From Onthophagus taurus (Eukaryota; Arthropoda; Insecta; Coleoptera; Scarabaeidae), in contig NC_091967.1 in NCBI RefSeq assembly GCF_036711975.1, positions 7,874,001 through 7,938,000 of the forward strand: DNA of 64,000 bases, in the 5' to 3' direction. Numbering within the stretch: the stretch's first letter is position 1; each line of letters starts with the position of its first letter. This document shows, in pieces, positions 39,501-52,100 of the stretch. Both the position numbers and the translations under genes were made by a program. A model generated the notes under the pieces. It did not search any database, was not told where the DNA came from, and saw only the letters and a list, made by a program, of their open reading frames with translations.

Positions 39501-41250
39501 TCAAACGCACATTTAGGAATCTGGATTTTGGCCACGTGCAGGTTGCACCGAGGGTATCGAGACGACAGAGGGTGGGGAGGACGCAAGCTGCGCCCCTGAC
39601 GTCAGAACGGGGGCTCTGCCGGTTCTCTCTAAAATGTCAGAGTTCGCCAGCAGTTGCGGTGGTGGTAATCGATATAGCAGCGAACACCCGGGATTCTCCA
39701 ACCGTCCAAGGTTGTCATTTCAAATTCTCTTCCTGAAAAACTTCGACTTTGAGTGTCAACAACTCAATCTAAATTAACAATAATCTGTAATAAAGAACAA
39801 AAACAATTTATAACTTGTATATGTAGAAAAATTTTGAAATAAATTTGTACTACCTGAAATTATGAGGGGGTGAAGGTGAAGTGCATGGACACGTGTAATA
39901 CCGTAGAGAACGGCACGTGACTGCACATGACTCCGCAAATCTCGAATTCCTATTTTAGAACCTAACTTATGGTCGACGAGAGAATCTCTTCGCCCGTTTT
40001 AATGTTACGAAGTGGTTTCCCTCTTGTGTAACGGCATGCACGTGTGAAAATCAACGTCACCAATTAAATTACAAACCTCAAAAAGGAAATCTTTAAGATT
40101 AATTAAATTTTGTATTCATTTAATTTGACAGTTAATTGACGTTCAATTAATAAGTCATTATATCAACAAAAAAAAACAGAGATGGCGTTTTTAAGTTTTA
40201 AATTTATTTGAATATATTTTTATAAATTACGATTTAATATGTATTTTGTTAATAAAAATAATTAATTAAATAAAATTAAATTTATTTCTACTTAAATTGA
40301 TGTTAATTTTTTAATTAAATTTTAAATCATTATAAATAAATTAATAGGGGTGGGGTTATTTATAAGATTGGCGCGAAATTTAAAAATTTGAATTTTATAA
40401 GGGAAAAATTCAAATCTTATTGAAACTACACCTATAAATTAGAATATTACACCCTGAATATACTAATTTATATGCAAAACGTGTTCTAGAACACGGTTGT
40501 GATGTAAATCGGTTTTCGATCGTTGTCGTTGGGCTGCCATCAATGTCTACTTCACGTGTAAAGTTTAATCAAAGGGTTTTAGAATTAGAACGTGTCCATA
40601 AATATCTTTGTAAAACCGATTAATAATAAGCCTCCGATATTTCCTTGTGTCAGCGTCATTAATATTTCTTGAAAATCTATTTTATTCAATTCAAAGATGT
40701 ATGTAAATGACAGTTTAAATTTAAATCTTGGTTTAATTTCGTCTTGAGAATAAGGAAAATTGATGTTTTTGCCCTTCGAGAAGATGAAGATTGTGCGAAA
40801 CCCGCTGACGTAAACGCCATGCGTTCACGATGACGATAATTTTATTTTTTTATAGCTGGTTAACCTACGCCAAAAACAACGATTGTTGGAAGAGAACAAT
40901 GAGATTGGATCACAAAAACCGAGTTGTTATTTTTTATTTCTTATTTTTTTTGCTCTTTATATAAATAAAATGAAATACGTAAGAGGAAAAAAGTTAGATG
41001 GAAAATTTGCGTAAAAAAAAATGTTAAATAAACCGATTAGATAAACGGGACAGTTCCACCCTAAGTTTGACCCGAAATGGGATTGTGGGTCGAGGTCAGG
41101 GGTGGGCTGGTCGATGCAGCGTTTCTGCGCAAACCAGCAAACCCGTGCATTATTCTACAAGAAAAAAATAGTCTATTAAACGATTTAATTTAAAATTATG
41201 ATATAATTTTATGAATAAATTGAGTGTATTACGAATAAAGATATTATAGG
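33511..41250. other. Long non-coding stretch
   Basis: No supported gene in about 7.7 kb. CpG-richer blocks occur at 34680-34900, 37310-37520 and 39510-39720, and could be promoters or noncoding first exons. Their frames on both strands overlap and match nothing known. The pyrimidine-rich run near 38825-38870 is low complexity. Sequence at 35050-35720 resembles decayed repeat but was not identified. Confidence 0.45.
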
Positions 41251-41253
41251 CTA

Positions 41254-41580
41254 TATACAAGTGTTTCAAAATTAATGCGAAAGATCTCAAGGGGTGATTT
41301 TTCAGTGAAAATTACGGTGTCTTATAAAACTCGTAATAATAATAATAATAATAAATAAAATGTCATTTTATTAGCAACAGTTATCTGCCAAATTTCATTC
41401 TTCTAAATTCCCGCTTAGTGGATTTATTAAATAAAAATGATTTTTTCCCTAACTTCAGACGGCTGTAACTCGGTGGGAAAGAGGTTTTGAACAAAAAGTT
41501 ATATGAAAGACCCCTCTTAATTTTTCATGAAAAATCGCCCCTTCAAATCCTTCGCATCAATTTAGCAACAGCCTGTATAA
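41254..41580. mobile_element. Fold-back MITE
   Basis: The left end contains CAAAATTAATGCGAAAGATC and AAGGGGTGATTTTTCA. The right end, in reverse complement, contains CTAAATTGATGCGAAGGATT and AAGGGGCGATTTTTCATG. The arms of about 55 bp match well in opposite orientation, about 330 bp apart. There is no coding capacity, and an (AAT)n microsatellite lies inside at about 41333-41357. Confidence 0.85.
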
Positions 41581-41581
41581 G

Positions 41582-41945
41582 TATAAAAGATAATATTTTG
41601 GAGGTTATGTTAATAATTATTACTCCAATCAAAAAATGTTTCAAACAATATTTGCTCAAAATTTAATAAGGAATAACTTTTGTTAAAATTATTTTCTGAA
41701 ATTACCGTTAAATATCACTATATATAAGTACAAAAGGTAATATTTGAGGTTACGTTAATAATTATTACTCGAATCAAAAAATGTTTCAAATAATATTTGT
41801 TAAGAATTTAATAAGAAATAACTTTTATTTAAATGATTTTCTGAAATTCCCGATATATATCGCTATATATAAGTATACAAAGTAACATTTGAGGTTATGT
41901 TAATAATTATGACACCAATTAAGAAATGTTTAAAATAATTTGTTT
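41582..41945. repeat. Tandem repeat, about 145-bp period, 2.5 copies
   Basis: TATAAGTA words start at about 41575, 41723 and 41867. Units share GAGGTTA(T/C)GTTAATAATTAT, AAAAATGTTTCAAA and CTGAAATT(A/C)CC. Each unit contains one copy of the GAGGTTATG motif that is dispersed elsewhere in the window. Confidence 0.9.
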
Positions 41946-42543
41946 GAGTGTATTTTTAATTTTTAAATATTCACTTTATCTGTTATTAGATTAAGTTTGA
42001 AGTTGAATTTCCTATATAAATAATTTATTTGAAAAAATGACAACAAAACATAATTTTATTTTGAGGTTATGTTTCAATTTAACATCAAAATTTCAATTTA
42101 GAGGTTAGATTTGCTTGAATCGATTCTGCTATACACGAATATTTTTTTAATAAGAAGTATAAAGTAACGTTATGTTGTAATTATCATAATTAATAGTAAT
42201 TAGTTACTCATTTTTTTTGCAGGAATTAAATTATCCTTAAACTCCTAAATTCTCTTTAAAAATCGAAATAAAAAGGAATAAACGAAGTGGTACGTAGTAT
42301 ATTTCAGGGGAATTTCAGGGCGAACGGATCGAATGAGATCATAAGGTCAAATGTCGAAAGTTCGCGAATCGTGTTTGACCTGCCAAAACATCTTCAACCT
42401 CACTCAACATTTTTTTCAAAATTTTTTTCCAGAGTGATATTTTCGAATATCTACATGAAAAAAAAACAAAAAATCAAATTGTTTTGTTGACGTTTTTCTT
42501 GACACCGAAACGTGACGTATTCTAAAAGAATAAAACTCTTAAA

Positions 42544-45500
42544 ATGTCCGAAATCGAATCTTCTTCAAAAGTCTCACCCCGAAAAGACCTATTTCCACAA
42601 ATGGAATCTGTTCTTCAAGAACACTCAACCGGTATCAAAGTTTTCGGTTCCGAAGAAGACGAGGTTTTATGTCTTTATCATTACCCTCCCGAGAGTCATC
42701 GAAACGAAGATAAATTGAGTACTTCGTCTTTGAACATCATCGAAAAATTAAAAAAGCATACTTCAACTAATGATATTCCTATCGATATTATTAATGTTAT
42801 GGATAAAGCTCGGATTATTAACGAACGCAATAATGGTATGAATAAAGAGAAAGTTGAAAGATTCAAATTGTTTAGGTCGACGTCTTCGCTTGATGCAAAA
42901 AGGTGCTCATTGTGTTTTGAGGAGAGAAATAAACTTTATAGCACATCTTATGCCAGTACAGAAAAAACATATTCGAATGTTAATTTAGGACATCCCGCGT
43001 ATGTACCAAAAAATGTACCACTTTTGGTACCGAAAAATAATTACGTTCAACAAATGCAACCGTTAATTGAAGATAAAGAAAGAAATGATTGCCAACAGTT
43101 TCAAAATTACCAAAATGAAGCAGTTTTGCAACAACAAGAATTTGTAAGTTATCATCCAAATCAGTGTTATGAAAACTTAATAAATAGAAATGTTGGTCAA
43201 TCTTCGCCGATGATGTCAAATTATCATCAAGAATATGTTCAGTCTCCTGGTTGGAATGGTTGCTATCAAAATAATGTTCATCAAGTTTATAATGCCCCAG
43301 CAATGATGGTGAGTTAAAATGTGAGTTTTAATTTGAAATTAAAATATTTTTTTTAGTATTCTCATCCTCCATTGTTGAATGCAAATTATAACCAAATGCA
43401 ACCCCCTGTTGGGTTATCATACAATGGTTTGGTAAGCAATCAAAACAATTATCATCAAGTATACGGTTCATTTGCACCACAAGAATCACAAGAAATGAAG
43501 ATAAACTATTATCAAACTCAACCCGTCAACACAAATATTGTTTATCAAAATCATTTAGCCCCTCAAACAAAATATGTTGTCCCTCCCTTATTGTTGAATG
43601 AAGTTAACGAAGTTAAATCGAAACCTCAAATACCTCAAGCTCCGAGTGATGTCTCGGGGAGACGACATCATCAAGTTAAAAACGAAAATAGTGCGTATAA
43701 ATTAATTATGAAACCCATTAAAGAGGATGTCCCGATAAAACCTAAAAAGTCTCATCGAAATGATCACAACAAAATTTATAGTTATGAAGAGGTTTATCAC
43801 GAATTACAACCTCCATCGGATCAGGAACAACAAAAACATGGGGAATATGACAAGAATTATAATCGTCATAAATATGAGGAGAGAAGAACGAAAAAAATCG
43901 ATAACGAAGATTCTTCTAATGATGATTATGAAGTGGAGGTGCCAAAAAAACATTATCGTCGTAATAGATGTAAAAAAACAATTTTAGATGTTGAACCTTC
44001 TGATGAAGATGATGTGAAACCCAAAATTCATCATCATTCAAGAAAGGTAAAGAATTGTCCTCGTTATGAAGGTAATGTTGTGGATAATGATGTTACTCAT
44101 GAAGTAGAGGTGCAAAAAGAGCGTTATCATCATGAAGGAAGGAAAGAAAAACGAAATCATGCCAGAAAATCAGAAAAGATCCAGAACCAAGAAGTTCAGT
44201 CACAGAAGCATCATCAAAGTAGGAGAAAAAAACACACTGAGATTCATTATGAATCGAAAAAAGAAAAGAGTCACCTTGATATGAGGAAACAAAAAGAGTC
44301 AGAAAGAAAAGATGTTCAATATCATGTTAAAAAATCAATTCCAAAAGATGAATCTTTTCATCATCTTGAAAATATTGGAAAACCTTTACCAGAAGCCATC
44401 GAAATAAAGGTTACAGTTGATCCAAAATTTATACGTCGAAATAAAAAGCGTAGAAAATCAATCCATTATAACAAAGACTATGGGAAAACAAGCATGAATA
44501 TAAATCAAGATCTTTTAGAAACGAAAACTTTTTCGGATTTGGAAGAATTTTATTCAACAATGGAGGTTCCGCGAATAATTCGAATCGAAACGAATAAAAA
44601 TCTGTATAAAGATATCAACGAGGAAAGATTGAAAAATAATAACGCTCCACTAATTGGACTTTGGTACCACAATAAACTTTTCGAAAAAATCCCATCTCCA
44701 AGATGTCGAAGGTCGTCTAAGTATCCAATTTATTACAAAGCTTCTCGTTCGCGAACCAATTATGTGAGAGATAAATTTAAATGGGAATCAACAAATTTAA
44801 TACCTATTTCTTTAATTAAATCCCCATCATCTGAAGTTTACTCCGATTTTGATTGCTCTTCATTAACCAGCGAAAATCAGGAAGTTTTAGACGCTGAAGA
44901 ATTGGGTACTTTAGAAAATGATAAATATATAAGTGACGCTAAACCGGAAAGTGAGAATGAAAGTGAAGAAGATGATGTTGAGAATGAAATTGATGATGAT
45001 GGAGTTGAAGAAGAGGTTGAAGAAGAAGAAGTTGAAGAAGATGAAATTGAAGAAAATGAGGTTGAAGAAGACGAAGTTGAAGAAGGCGAAGTTGAAGAAG
45101 ATGAGGTCGAAGAAGATGAGGTTGAAGAAGATGAGGTTGAAGAAGATGAAGTTGAAGATGATGAAATTGAAGATGACGAAATTTCACATAGCGCGGTTTA
45201 CGGTTCTCGATCAAAAAAAGTTTCTAAACTTAAAGTAACTTTTGCTAAAAGTTTAGATATTGCAGGTAAATCAAAAAATTTTATAAATTTCAAAAATTAA
45301 AAAAAAATTTTAGATACACGATCGATAAATGAAGAAATTGATGATGAAGTCGAAGAAGATTCTGTTAAAGCTGTTTCCGATGTTGAGGAAGCCGTTGAAG
45401 ATGTTAAAATCGATCGAGTTTCGCAACAGTGTAATGTTACTGAAAGTGTTCAACTTGAAAAAATTAAAAAAACTAAAAACCACCGAGTTCCAGAAATGGT

Positions 45501-46257
45501 TCAAAAATTTGAATCAAACATATCCAAAAAAAATAATGCTAAAAAAGTAAAAGAAATACATGGTAATCCACATAAGCACAGAGAACAACCACCGAAAAAA
45601 CATAAATTTGTTGAAAAATATGATGTTAATTGTGACACTATTCAGTCAAGTTCATCGTTATATGACATTGAATCATTACCAACTGATATAAACTTACAAC
45701 AGGTGCCAACACCAGAAAATAAAAACGTCGTTTACACACCAGAAAGTTTTAAACAAACTATAAGACAATACGTTATAACAATATATGAATTGCAAAATGC
45801 ATCAGAAGAAATGATAGACGCCAAATATGAAGAGTTTAAAAATGCGTGTTATCAAATGGGGTACGGTCATTATTTTGAAACGTATCAAATTCCCGATATT
45901 AAACAAGAACCAGAAGACAATTTAAAACCACAAGAATATTTAACACAGGCAAATGTTAATCAAGAACAATATTTAAAATCGGAAGGATATTTAGGAGAAG
46001 ATGAAAATTTGAGGCAAGAAAATTTGACACAAGATAATTTGAGACAAGATTATTTGTTGCAAGAAGAAATTTTAAAACAAGAAGTACATTCAAAAGATTT
46101 AAATTTAAATACGGATGAAAATCAAACACAAGTGGTACCAACAAAACCTACAAAACTGAGAGTAAAAAAATCACGAAAATCATCAAAACCTGTTCAAAAA
46201 TGTGGTGTTCAAGAACGTGGTCAACGTATTTGTAATCAATCAACAAATTTAGGATAA
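42544..46257 (+). CDS. Unrecognised 1205-residue, largely disordered protein with acidic repeat
   Basis: Three exons, 42544-43308, 43357-45265 and 45314-46257, join in frame across introns of only 48 bp (both GT-AG). I do not recognise a family. Residues 1-125 look globular (IKVFGSEEDEVLCLYHYPPE, KRCSLCFEERNKLYS). They are followed by a Gln/Asn/Tyr-rich stretch (residues about 160-320), then a Lys/Arg/His-rich charged stretch. A compact segment follows around residues 610-750. An acidic run at about 44968-45180 repeats V-E-E-D-E almost without a break. Near the C-terminus, YTPESFKQTIRQYVITIYEL may be helical, and IKQEPED fits the SUMO-site consensus. AATAAA signals follow the stop directly. 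The charged domains suggest a nuclear or scaffold role, but that is a guess. Confidence 0.8.
44968..45180 (+). repeat. In-frame acidic codon repeat (VEEDE)
   Basis: An 18-bp unit close to GTTGAAGAAGATGAG is repeated about ten times within the unrecognised gene. It encodes alternating VEEDE, IEENE and VEEGE. The opposite-strand and shifted frames here (Lys/Met-rich and Leu/His-rich) are shadows of this repeat. Confidence 0.9.
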
Positions 46258-46320
46258 ATAAAATATTAAAAAAATAATAAATAAAATAAAACATCTTTTA
46301 TCAATTACTATATTCGTTTT

Positions 46321-46919
46321 ATACCGGGAATTTCATAAAACTCGCAATATATGAATGAAGTAACCATAGTTGCAACATACATAAAATGCAACATACCTTA
46401 ATAGTACAGGCATCGGGTAGTTTTGCAAAGAAAAAGTTTTGCTTGGAAAGGGTGACAGCCTTATGATAACTCTGAGTTTCCGTTATAAGAGACCCAAGGC
46501 TAAACCCCATTCTTTCTAGTTCTAAGTCTAGTGTTAGTTCTAGTTTTAGTTCAATAAGAATGTGCAACATAGTGATATTTTATGCTAACTAGCGTTACCT
46601 ATCACCTACCAGCCGTCTTAAGAGAGGTACGGCTAAACGGAATGTTTCTAGGTCTAGTATTAGTTCTAGTGCTAGTGTTAGTGTAGTTTTATTTGTTATT
46701 TAGCGTTAAATTGATGTATACTTTTATTGAGCTATAACGGACACTGCGTTCCCAGTATTGATCCGTTATATCGAGGTTTTACTGTAATATGACTGTAACG
46801 TCAAATTATATTGACATGTTGCATTTTATGTGGTACAAAGTAAGTAGGTACGCCCAGGTTTCTATGGAAACATATTTTAATATATTGCATCTTGCATCTT
46901 AAGTGAAATTCACTGTATA
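46321..46919 (-). mobile_element. Terminal-inverted-repeat element, copy 2
   Basis: Opposite orientation to the copy at 11.7 kb. It starts TACCGGGAATTTCATAAAAC and ends with CTTAAGTGAAATTCACTGTA. Inside are the pogo-like terminus (reverse complement of ACAGTAAAACCTCGATATAA, ending about 46783), the words CATGTTGCATTTTATGTGG and GCCCAGGTTTCTATGGAAAC shared with copy 1, and a reduced hairpin region. Fewer hairpins make it about 260 bp shorter than copy 1. Confidence 0.8.
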
Positions 46920-47697
46920 TTATGATTATTATGAAGCTAATTTCATGTGTCCCGTAACTATCATTGATATAATCTCTCATAGATGGCGCACTTACTATAA
47001 TATCTTTTAAAATCCAATAATCAATAATTAAAAGCTAAAAAATGTGATCCACAAAATTGTATTCTAAAATATTAGTAATACTATTATAGATATCAATTTC
47101 ACAACAAAATACATTTACGGTGCCATCTATTGCTGAAAGTGATAAATAATAATTGTCAAAATGACAGATGAGATATTAAATTCAATTTATTAGATGTGAT
47201 ACTAATATAAAGTTAATTAAAAAGAATTTTCAAGTTTTACCGGGAAACAATCAAAGGAAAAGTTTTTTTGGTTACTAAAAGCTTTGAGGAAGCTTACATC
47301 AAGAGCGGTAAGTACCTTTAGTGATGTTTCATTTCCAAAACAAAAAGACGAATTTTGATATAACCTATTTAATTTTTTTATTAAAAATTAATTAAACATT
47401 ACATAATGTTAAATTTATAACTTTTCTTATTATTTATTTCTTTAAATGTTGACATTATTAATCATTTTAACCAACTGTTAAAATAAAAAACTCACTAAAA
47501 GTCACCAAAAAAATAATAAACATAACCTCACTTTTCTTTTGGTTTCCATTTATACGGCAAAATTAAATTTTGTAATTATTATAATTTGAAAATTAAACGA
47601 TAAATTATTGTGTAACTTCAGCAAGAATTACTATAAATCTCATCAAATTACACCGTCGAAGAAAAAGAGGAAATTCCTAGTCCACTTGGAACAGATT
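46920..47697. other. Intergenic region
   Basis: No gene seen. A CATAACCTCACTTTT motif lies at about 47521-47535, upstream of the next gene. The probable promoter of the 47.7-kb gene lies here. Confidence 0.4.
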
Positions 47698-48838
47698 ATG
47701 ACTAAAAATTTATATTCAGACGAAGAGGTGAGTTTGTACGATTTTTTATTTATTAATATACTCAATTTAAAATCAAGAACAATCCGTTTCAGAATTTGAA
47801 TTCACAAGAATGTTCCGATAGCGATAAATACACACTGGATAATATTGACCTTCTTAATTTACCGTAAGAAATTTATTTACATATATATCTTTGTTAACTT
47901 TATTTGTTTGTGTTTTAGTATTAACTTCTGCACAAAGACTAGTCACGAAGAAAAACCACGTGGAAAGGTACAAGAAAGATCAATTTATTTTTTTAATTAA
48001 TATGCCATTAAGTAATCTTGTCAAAGATGTCATGGCCCTTCCATATTATAAGTTTAATAATAAATAAGTTCAAAAATAACATCTTGACACTTGTCATGTT
48101 ATGTTACATTATACTGGGGTAAAAAAATTAGATTTTTAAAGAAGTTTTTTTTGCAAATGTTATGTTGTTAAGTATTTATTAGCGACGTCAATATAAATTT
48201 AAGTTATTTAATAATTTATACCTAATACAGTTGTTAAATCAAATCAATGTTTTTTACACTTTAGAGAAATCCTAAAAAAGGTGAAGGAGGAGGAGGTGAT
48301 TTTCCTTGGAAAGAAATAAATGATTATTATTCACCAACTAAAAGTAAATTTCTTTATTTTTACCTTTTATTTATTCTCACCTTTTTATCGTTTAAGGTAC
48401 GACCACTTCAACCGATCCTCTTACTGAAAGAGGTCTTGTTTATGTGTATTCAGATAAAGAACAAAAAGAAAGAAGTTCTAAAATAGCCCATTTCGATAAA
48501 TTCTTGGAAAGAAATTGTGATAAACCACCATCGGAAAAAAATTCAAAGTAAGGAAGAAAAACGAAAATATTTATAGTTTTATTAAGATTTGTTTAAGGAA
48601 GGAACCTTTTAGAAATCATACTGTTGAAAATCATCCAGCGTTTCCCTTCAGAAAAACACCAAGTGGAAATTTTAAAATTAGCTCAAAACAGGTTGCTTTT
48701 CAAACAAATAATTTAAGTGTATTAATTGCCGATCCAAAAAATACAACTGTTAACATTGAATCGGTCGATGAAATGCCTAGAGAAAAAGATTATACGCGAC
48801 AAGCAGCTATGGATTCTATTATGAATCAGGTAAATTAA
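47698..48838 (+). CDS. Unrecognised small multi-exon gene
   Basis: Six exons follow from open frames and phased GT-AG sites: 47698-47727, 47793-47863, 47919-47967, 48265-48343, 48397-48547 and 48598-48838, giving 206 residues. I recognise no domain. The protein is hydrophilic and charged. It starts MTKNLYSDEENLNSQECSDS, has a Gly run (GEGGGGDFPWKEINDYYSP), a middle part TERGLVYVYSDKEQKERSSK, and ends IESVDEMPREKDYTRQAAMD. The terminal stop lies just past a possible donor (CAG then GTAAAT). The gene could therefore end here, with AATAAA at about 48879, or splice on in phase 0 to the BTB-kelch gene as its N-terminus. An upstream frame extends to 47608 without ATG, so the start could be earlier. 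Confidence 0.6.
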
Positions 48839-49129
48839 TTTTAACATTTTTCTTTCATTGTTTCATCTCCCCCAAAAATAAAGAATAAGAATATTTTTAT
48901 TAAATCATATATTACAATTTCAAATTCAAATCATGAACTAATTTTTATTATTGCTACTGATAATAATTTTTTGTTAATAATTTAATTACAACCTAACCTC
49001 ATTTTTTTTAAATTTTCTTCTACATTTTCTCTGATTTTTAAAGACACAAATCAATGTGACATTTTTGCTGTCAAATTCGGGGAATGTTTTGTTGTATTTT
49101 TTTAAGTTAAGGGATATAATTTAAAAGAA

Positions 49130-52100
49130 ATGGGCCCCCCACATAAAAGGGACTCGTCGAAGATCGTTCTTTTCGATCCGTACGATTTTGATAGTAGGTC
49201 TACTAGCGAAGATGATGGCGATGTACGTAATAAAAATAAATCAATAATTAAATTAAAATTTAATAATATAACAGCGTCAAAAATGATGAAATAAACTAAT
49301 TTCTCGTAATTTAAAGGGTTTTGGTTACCCCTGGGGTTCTTTATTAGTCGGCAAATTGGCGGATGCTCCGATACGCAAAGAAAAGGAATCTTCGGAATAC
49401 GAAGGAAAGGCTACACACGAAATATTAGATCCGGAGTTGAATTTAAATAGACTTGGATACACAACTGGTGATGCTATCGATTGGGGCGAAATCAAATTAC
49501 CCGAAAAAAAGAATTTATATCTTGAGTTATACGCTCGAATTACAAATTTTACGTAAGAAATTAATCAATTTTAATTAATCGTAACCTTTTAATAACAAAT
49601 ATTCAATTAGTAACGCCGACTGCAAAATCTATATTGATAATGAGGAGTTTAATTGTCATCTACTCGTTTTACAATGTTATTCCGAGGTTTTTCATACTTA
49701 TGTTGCCGTTAAAAAGGTTGAATTACCATCGGTAAGTTTAAATAATTTATTTAAATGACATTTAAAACCAACCATTAAAAAACACATTTACTAAAAATTA
49801 AAGATAAAATCGTTTACAGGATAAATGTAGCGCCCAATCTTTCGCTTTTATTTATGAATGGATGATAACAGGAGACCCATCTTATAGAGAATTAAATCGC
49901 GAAAATGTTTTAGATGTATTCAATGCGGCGAAATATTTAAAAATAAGAGGTAAAATTTCTAACTTCACTTACTCTTTTTTATTAAACAATTAATTTTTTA
50001 GATTTAATAGAACAATGTTGGGCTTTTATCGACAATCAAGAAGTTTTCTGCGAAGATACCGCTTTTCTTTTATATATAGATGCAAAAGAAAAAAATTTAC
50101 CTGAAGTTCGGGAATTAATGTTACCGAGGATTCAACGTTTCTTCTTGATGTTGGTCAGCTCACAAGATTGGTTAGATTTGGATCTAGATGACGTTCAAAA
50201 TTTTCTGCAATCAAATTATATTTGCGTTAATTGTGAAATGGAGGTGTTTATGTCAGCGGTTCGATGGCTAAAACAGGATTGGCCGGAAAGAGATTGCGTA
50301 AAAGTTCAATTGTTGAATTGTGTAAGATTTGGAAATATAGCTCCTTGGCAATTAGTTGATATTAAAAGAAACCCGGATAATCCCGACTTTAAAGAGCTTT
50401 CTAAAGATTCTGATATTTGTAAAATGATTGATGATGGATTAGCGTAAGGTAGTTTAACAAAGAAATTGTTTTATCTAAATTACTTTTAACTTTAGGTTCG
50501 TTATAATAAAATATTGGTATGGCCAAGAGAACGATGATTATCAACATTGGAATTCTATTTTAGCATTGAAAGAACCGGCAGCTAGGAATTGGAGTGGAAT
50601 GGATAAAACTTATTTTACGTACCGTGAATTCTTAATTTATTTGGACCAATATAGAAGGGCACAAATGATTGAAAAAACAAAACCGACCCGGCAGACGAGA
50701 CGATTCGGAAATCACCGCAGGTATGTCCCGGAGGCGATAAACGCGTCGCCGAGACAATCAATGGAGAGGTTACTACAAATTCAACAACAACAGCAACTCC
50801 AGCAGCAGCAGCAGTCGTCGTCGCCGACGGCTCCACGTCTACCGACCATGGACGAGTTCTTGGCCACCAGAAGAGCGGTAGGTAATGAAAACGACAAAAA
50901 TCAACGTCGCGTTCGTAAGAAAATCAACTATGTCATGTCATGACTATTAAATAGGACACCATAAGGTGTCTTTAAATTCAATAATAAATAATTAAATACG
51001 CAAAAAATATAATTAGAAAAAATAGATTATTTGTAACTAACATCACTTTTTCATTGAAATTATTTATTATTTTTGTGGTGAGTATTTGAAATACATATTT
51101 ATTATTTAATTAGTAAATAATTCTTAATGTTGTTAGGTACATATTAAAATGAATTTGTAGAAAAGGTAAGTTTTGCAATGTAAGTGCACATAACCTAAAA
51201 AAAAAAAATTAAGGTAAAAGTGGAAGCATTGTGGTGATAATTTTTGCAGCATCTTTAAAAGCACTTACAATGCAAAACTTTTACCTTTGTATTCGATCTT
51301 TATTTATTTAGGAAAAATAATATAAAATTTTCGTTTATTTCTTAGAAGGGAAAAGAAAAGTCAAAATCACCACTTTTCACATTGACAAACATCGGAGATG
51401 GTATTCCCAAACCAAAACGTGTTTTAACCCGTAATCACGCCGCTAGAATTATTCAAATCGCATTTAGAGCTTATTTAGCGCGAAAACAAATCAAGCGAAG
51501 ACTACAACAAAAAGGGGCGGGTACGCAAAAATCGCGAAAAATGACATTTGCCGAACGTATGCTAAAGGAAAAACAAGAAAATTCGCATTTCGAAGCTAAA
51601 GAAAAAAAATTAAATAATAATGGTTTGTGTGGAATATCTGGCGAATCAACAGATTTATATTTTACAACGACAAAACAAAAAAATTTATTTTCAAACGTAT
51701 TTAGACAAAAAGTTTCGTAAGTGGTTTCGAAAAAGATATGTTAGTTTATGTTAAATAAATCCCTTTTTTAGTTCTATAGATCGGACTAAACTTAGTACTT
51801 TCGGATCGATAGCTTCATCAACCATACCTTTATTACCAAGACAAGAAAGGTACTTAGATAGCACTTCGTTATTCTTAGCGGAACGTGAATCCGTTATGGT
51901 ATTTGGTGGAATTGACCCTCACAGCGGATATGGTTCTGGCAGAAACACCGGAAAAGATATTTTTAGATATTTACCCGATGTAAACGTTTGGGAATATGTT
52001 GGGGAAATGCCAGCACCAAGAAATCATCATAATGTTGTTTTTATGGTTGGTAGAGTTTACATAGTAGGCAAGTATCAATGAAACCTTATTGGTTAAGTTG

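Noticed and set aside
44933..45238. Lys/Met-rich frame and its antisense Leu/His-rich frame
   Set aside because: Out-of-frame shadows of the VEEDE codon repeat in the 1205-aa gene.
45310..45504. Minus-strand frame and the overlapping plus-frame at 45329
   Set aside because: Shadows of exon 3 of the 1205-aa gene, whose own frame joins exon 2 in phase.
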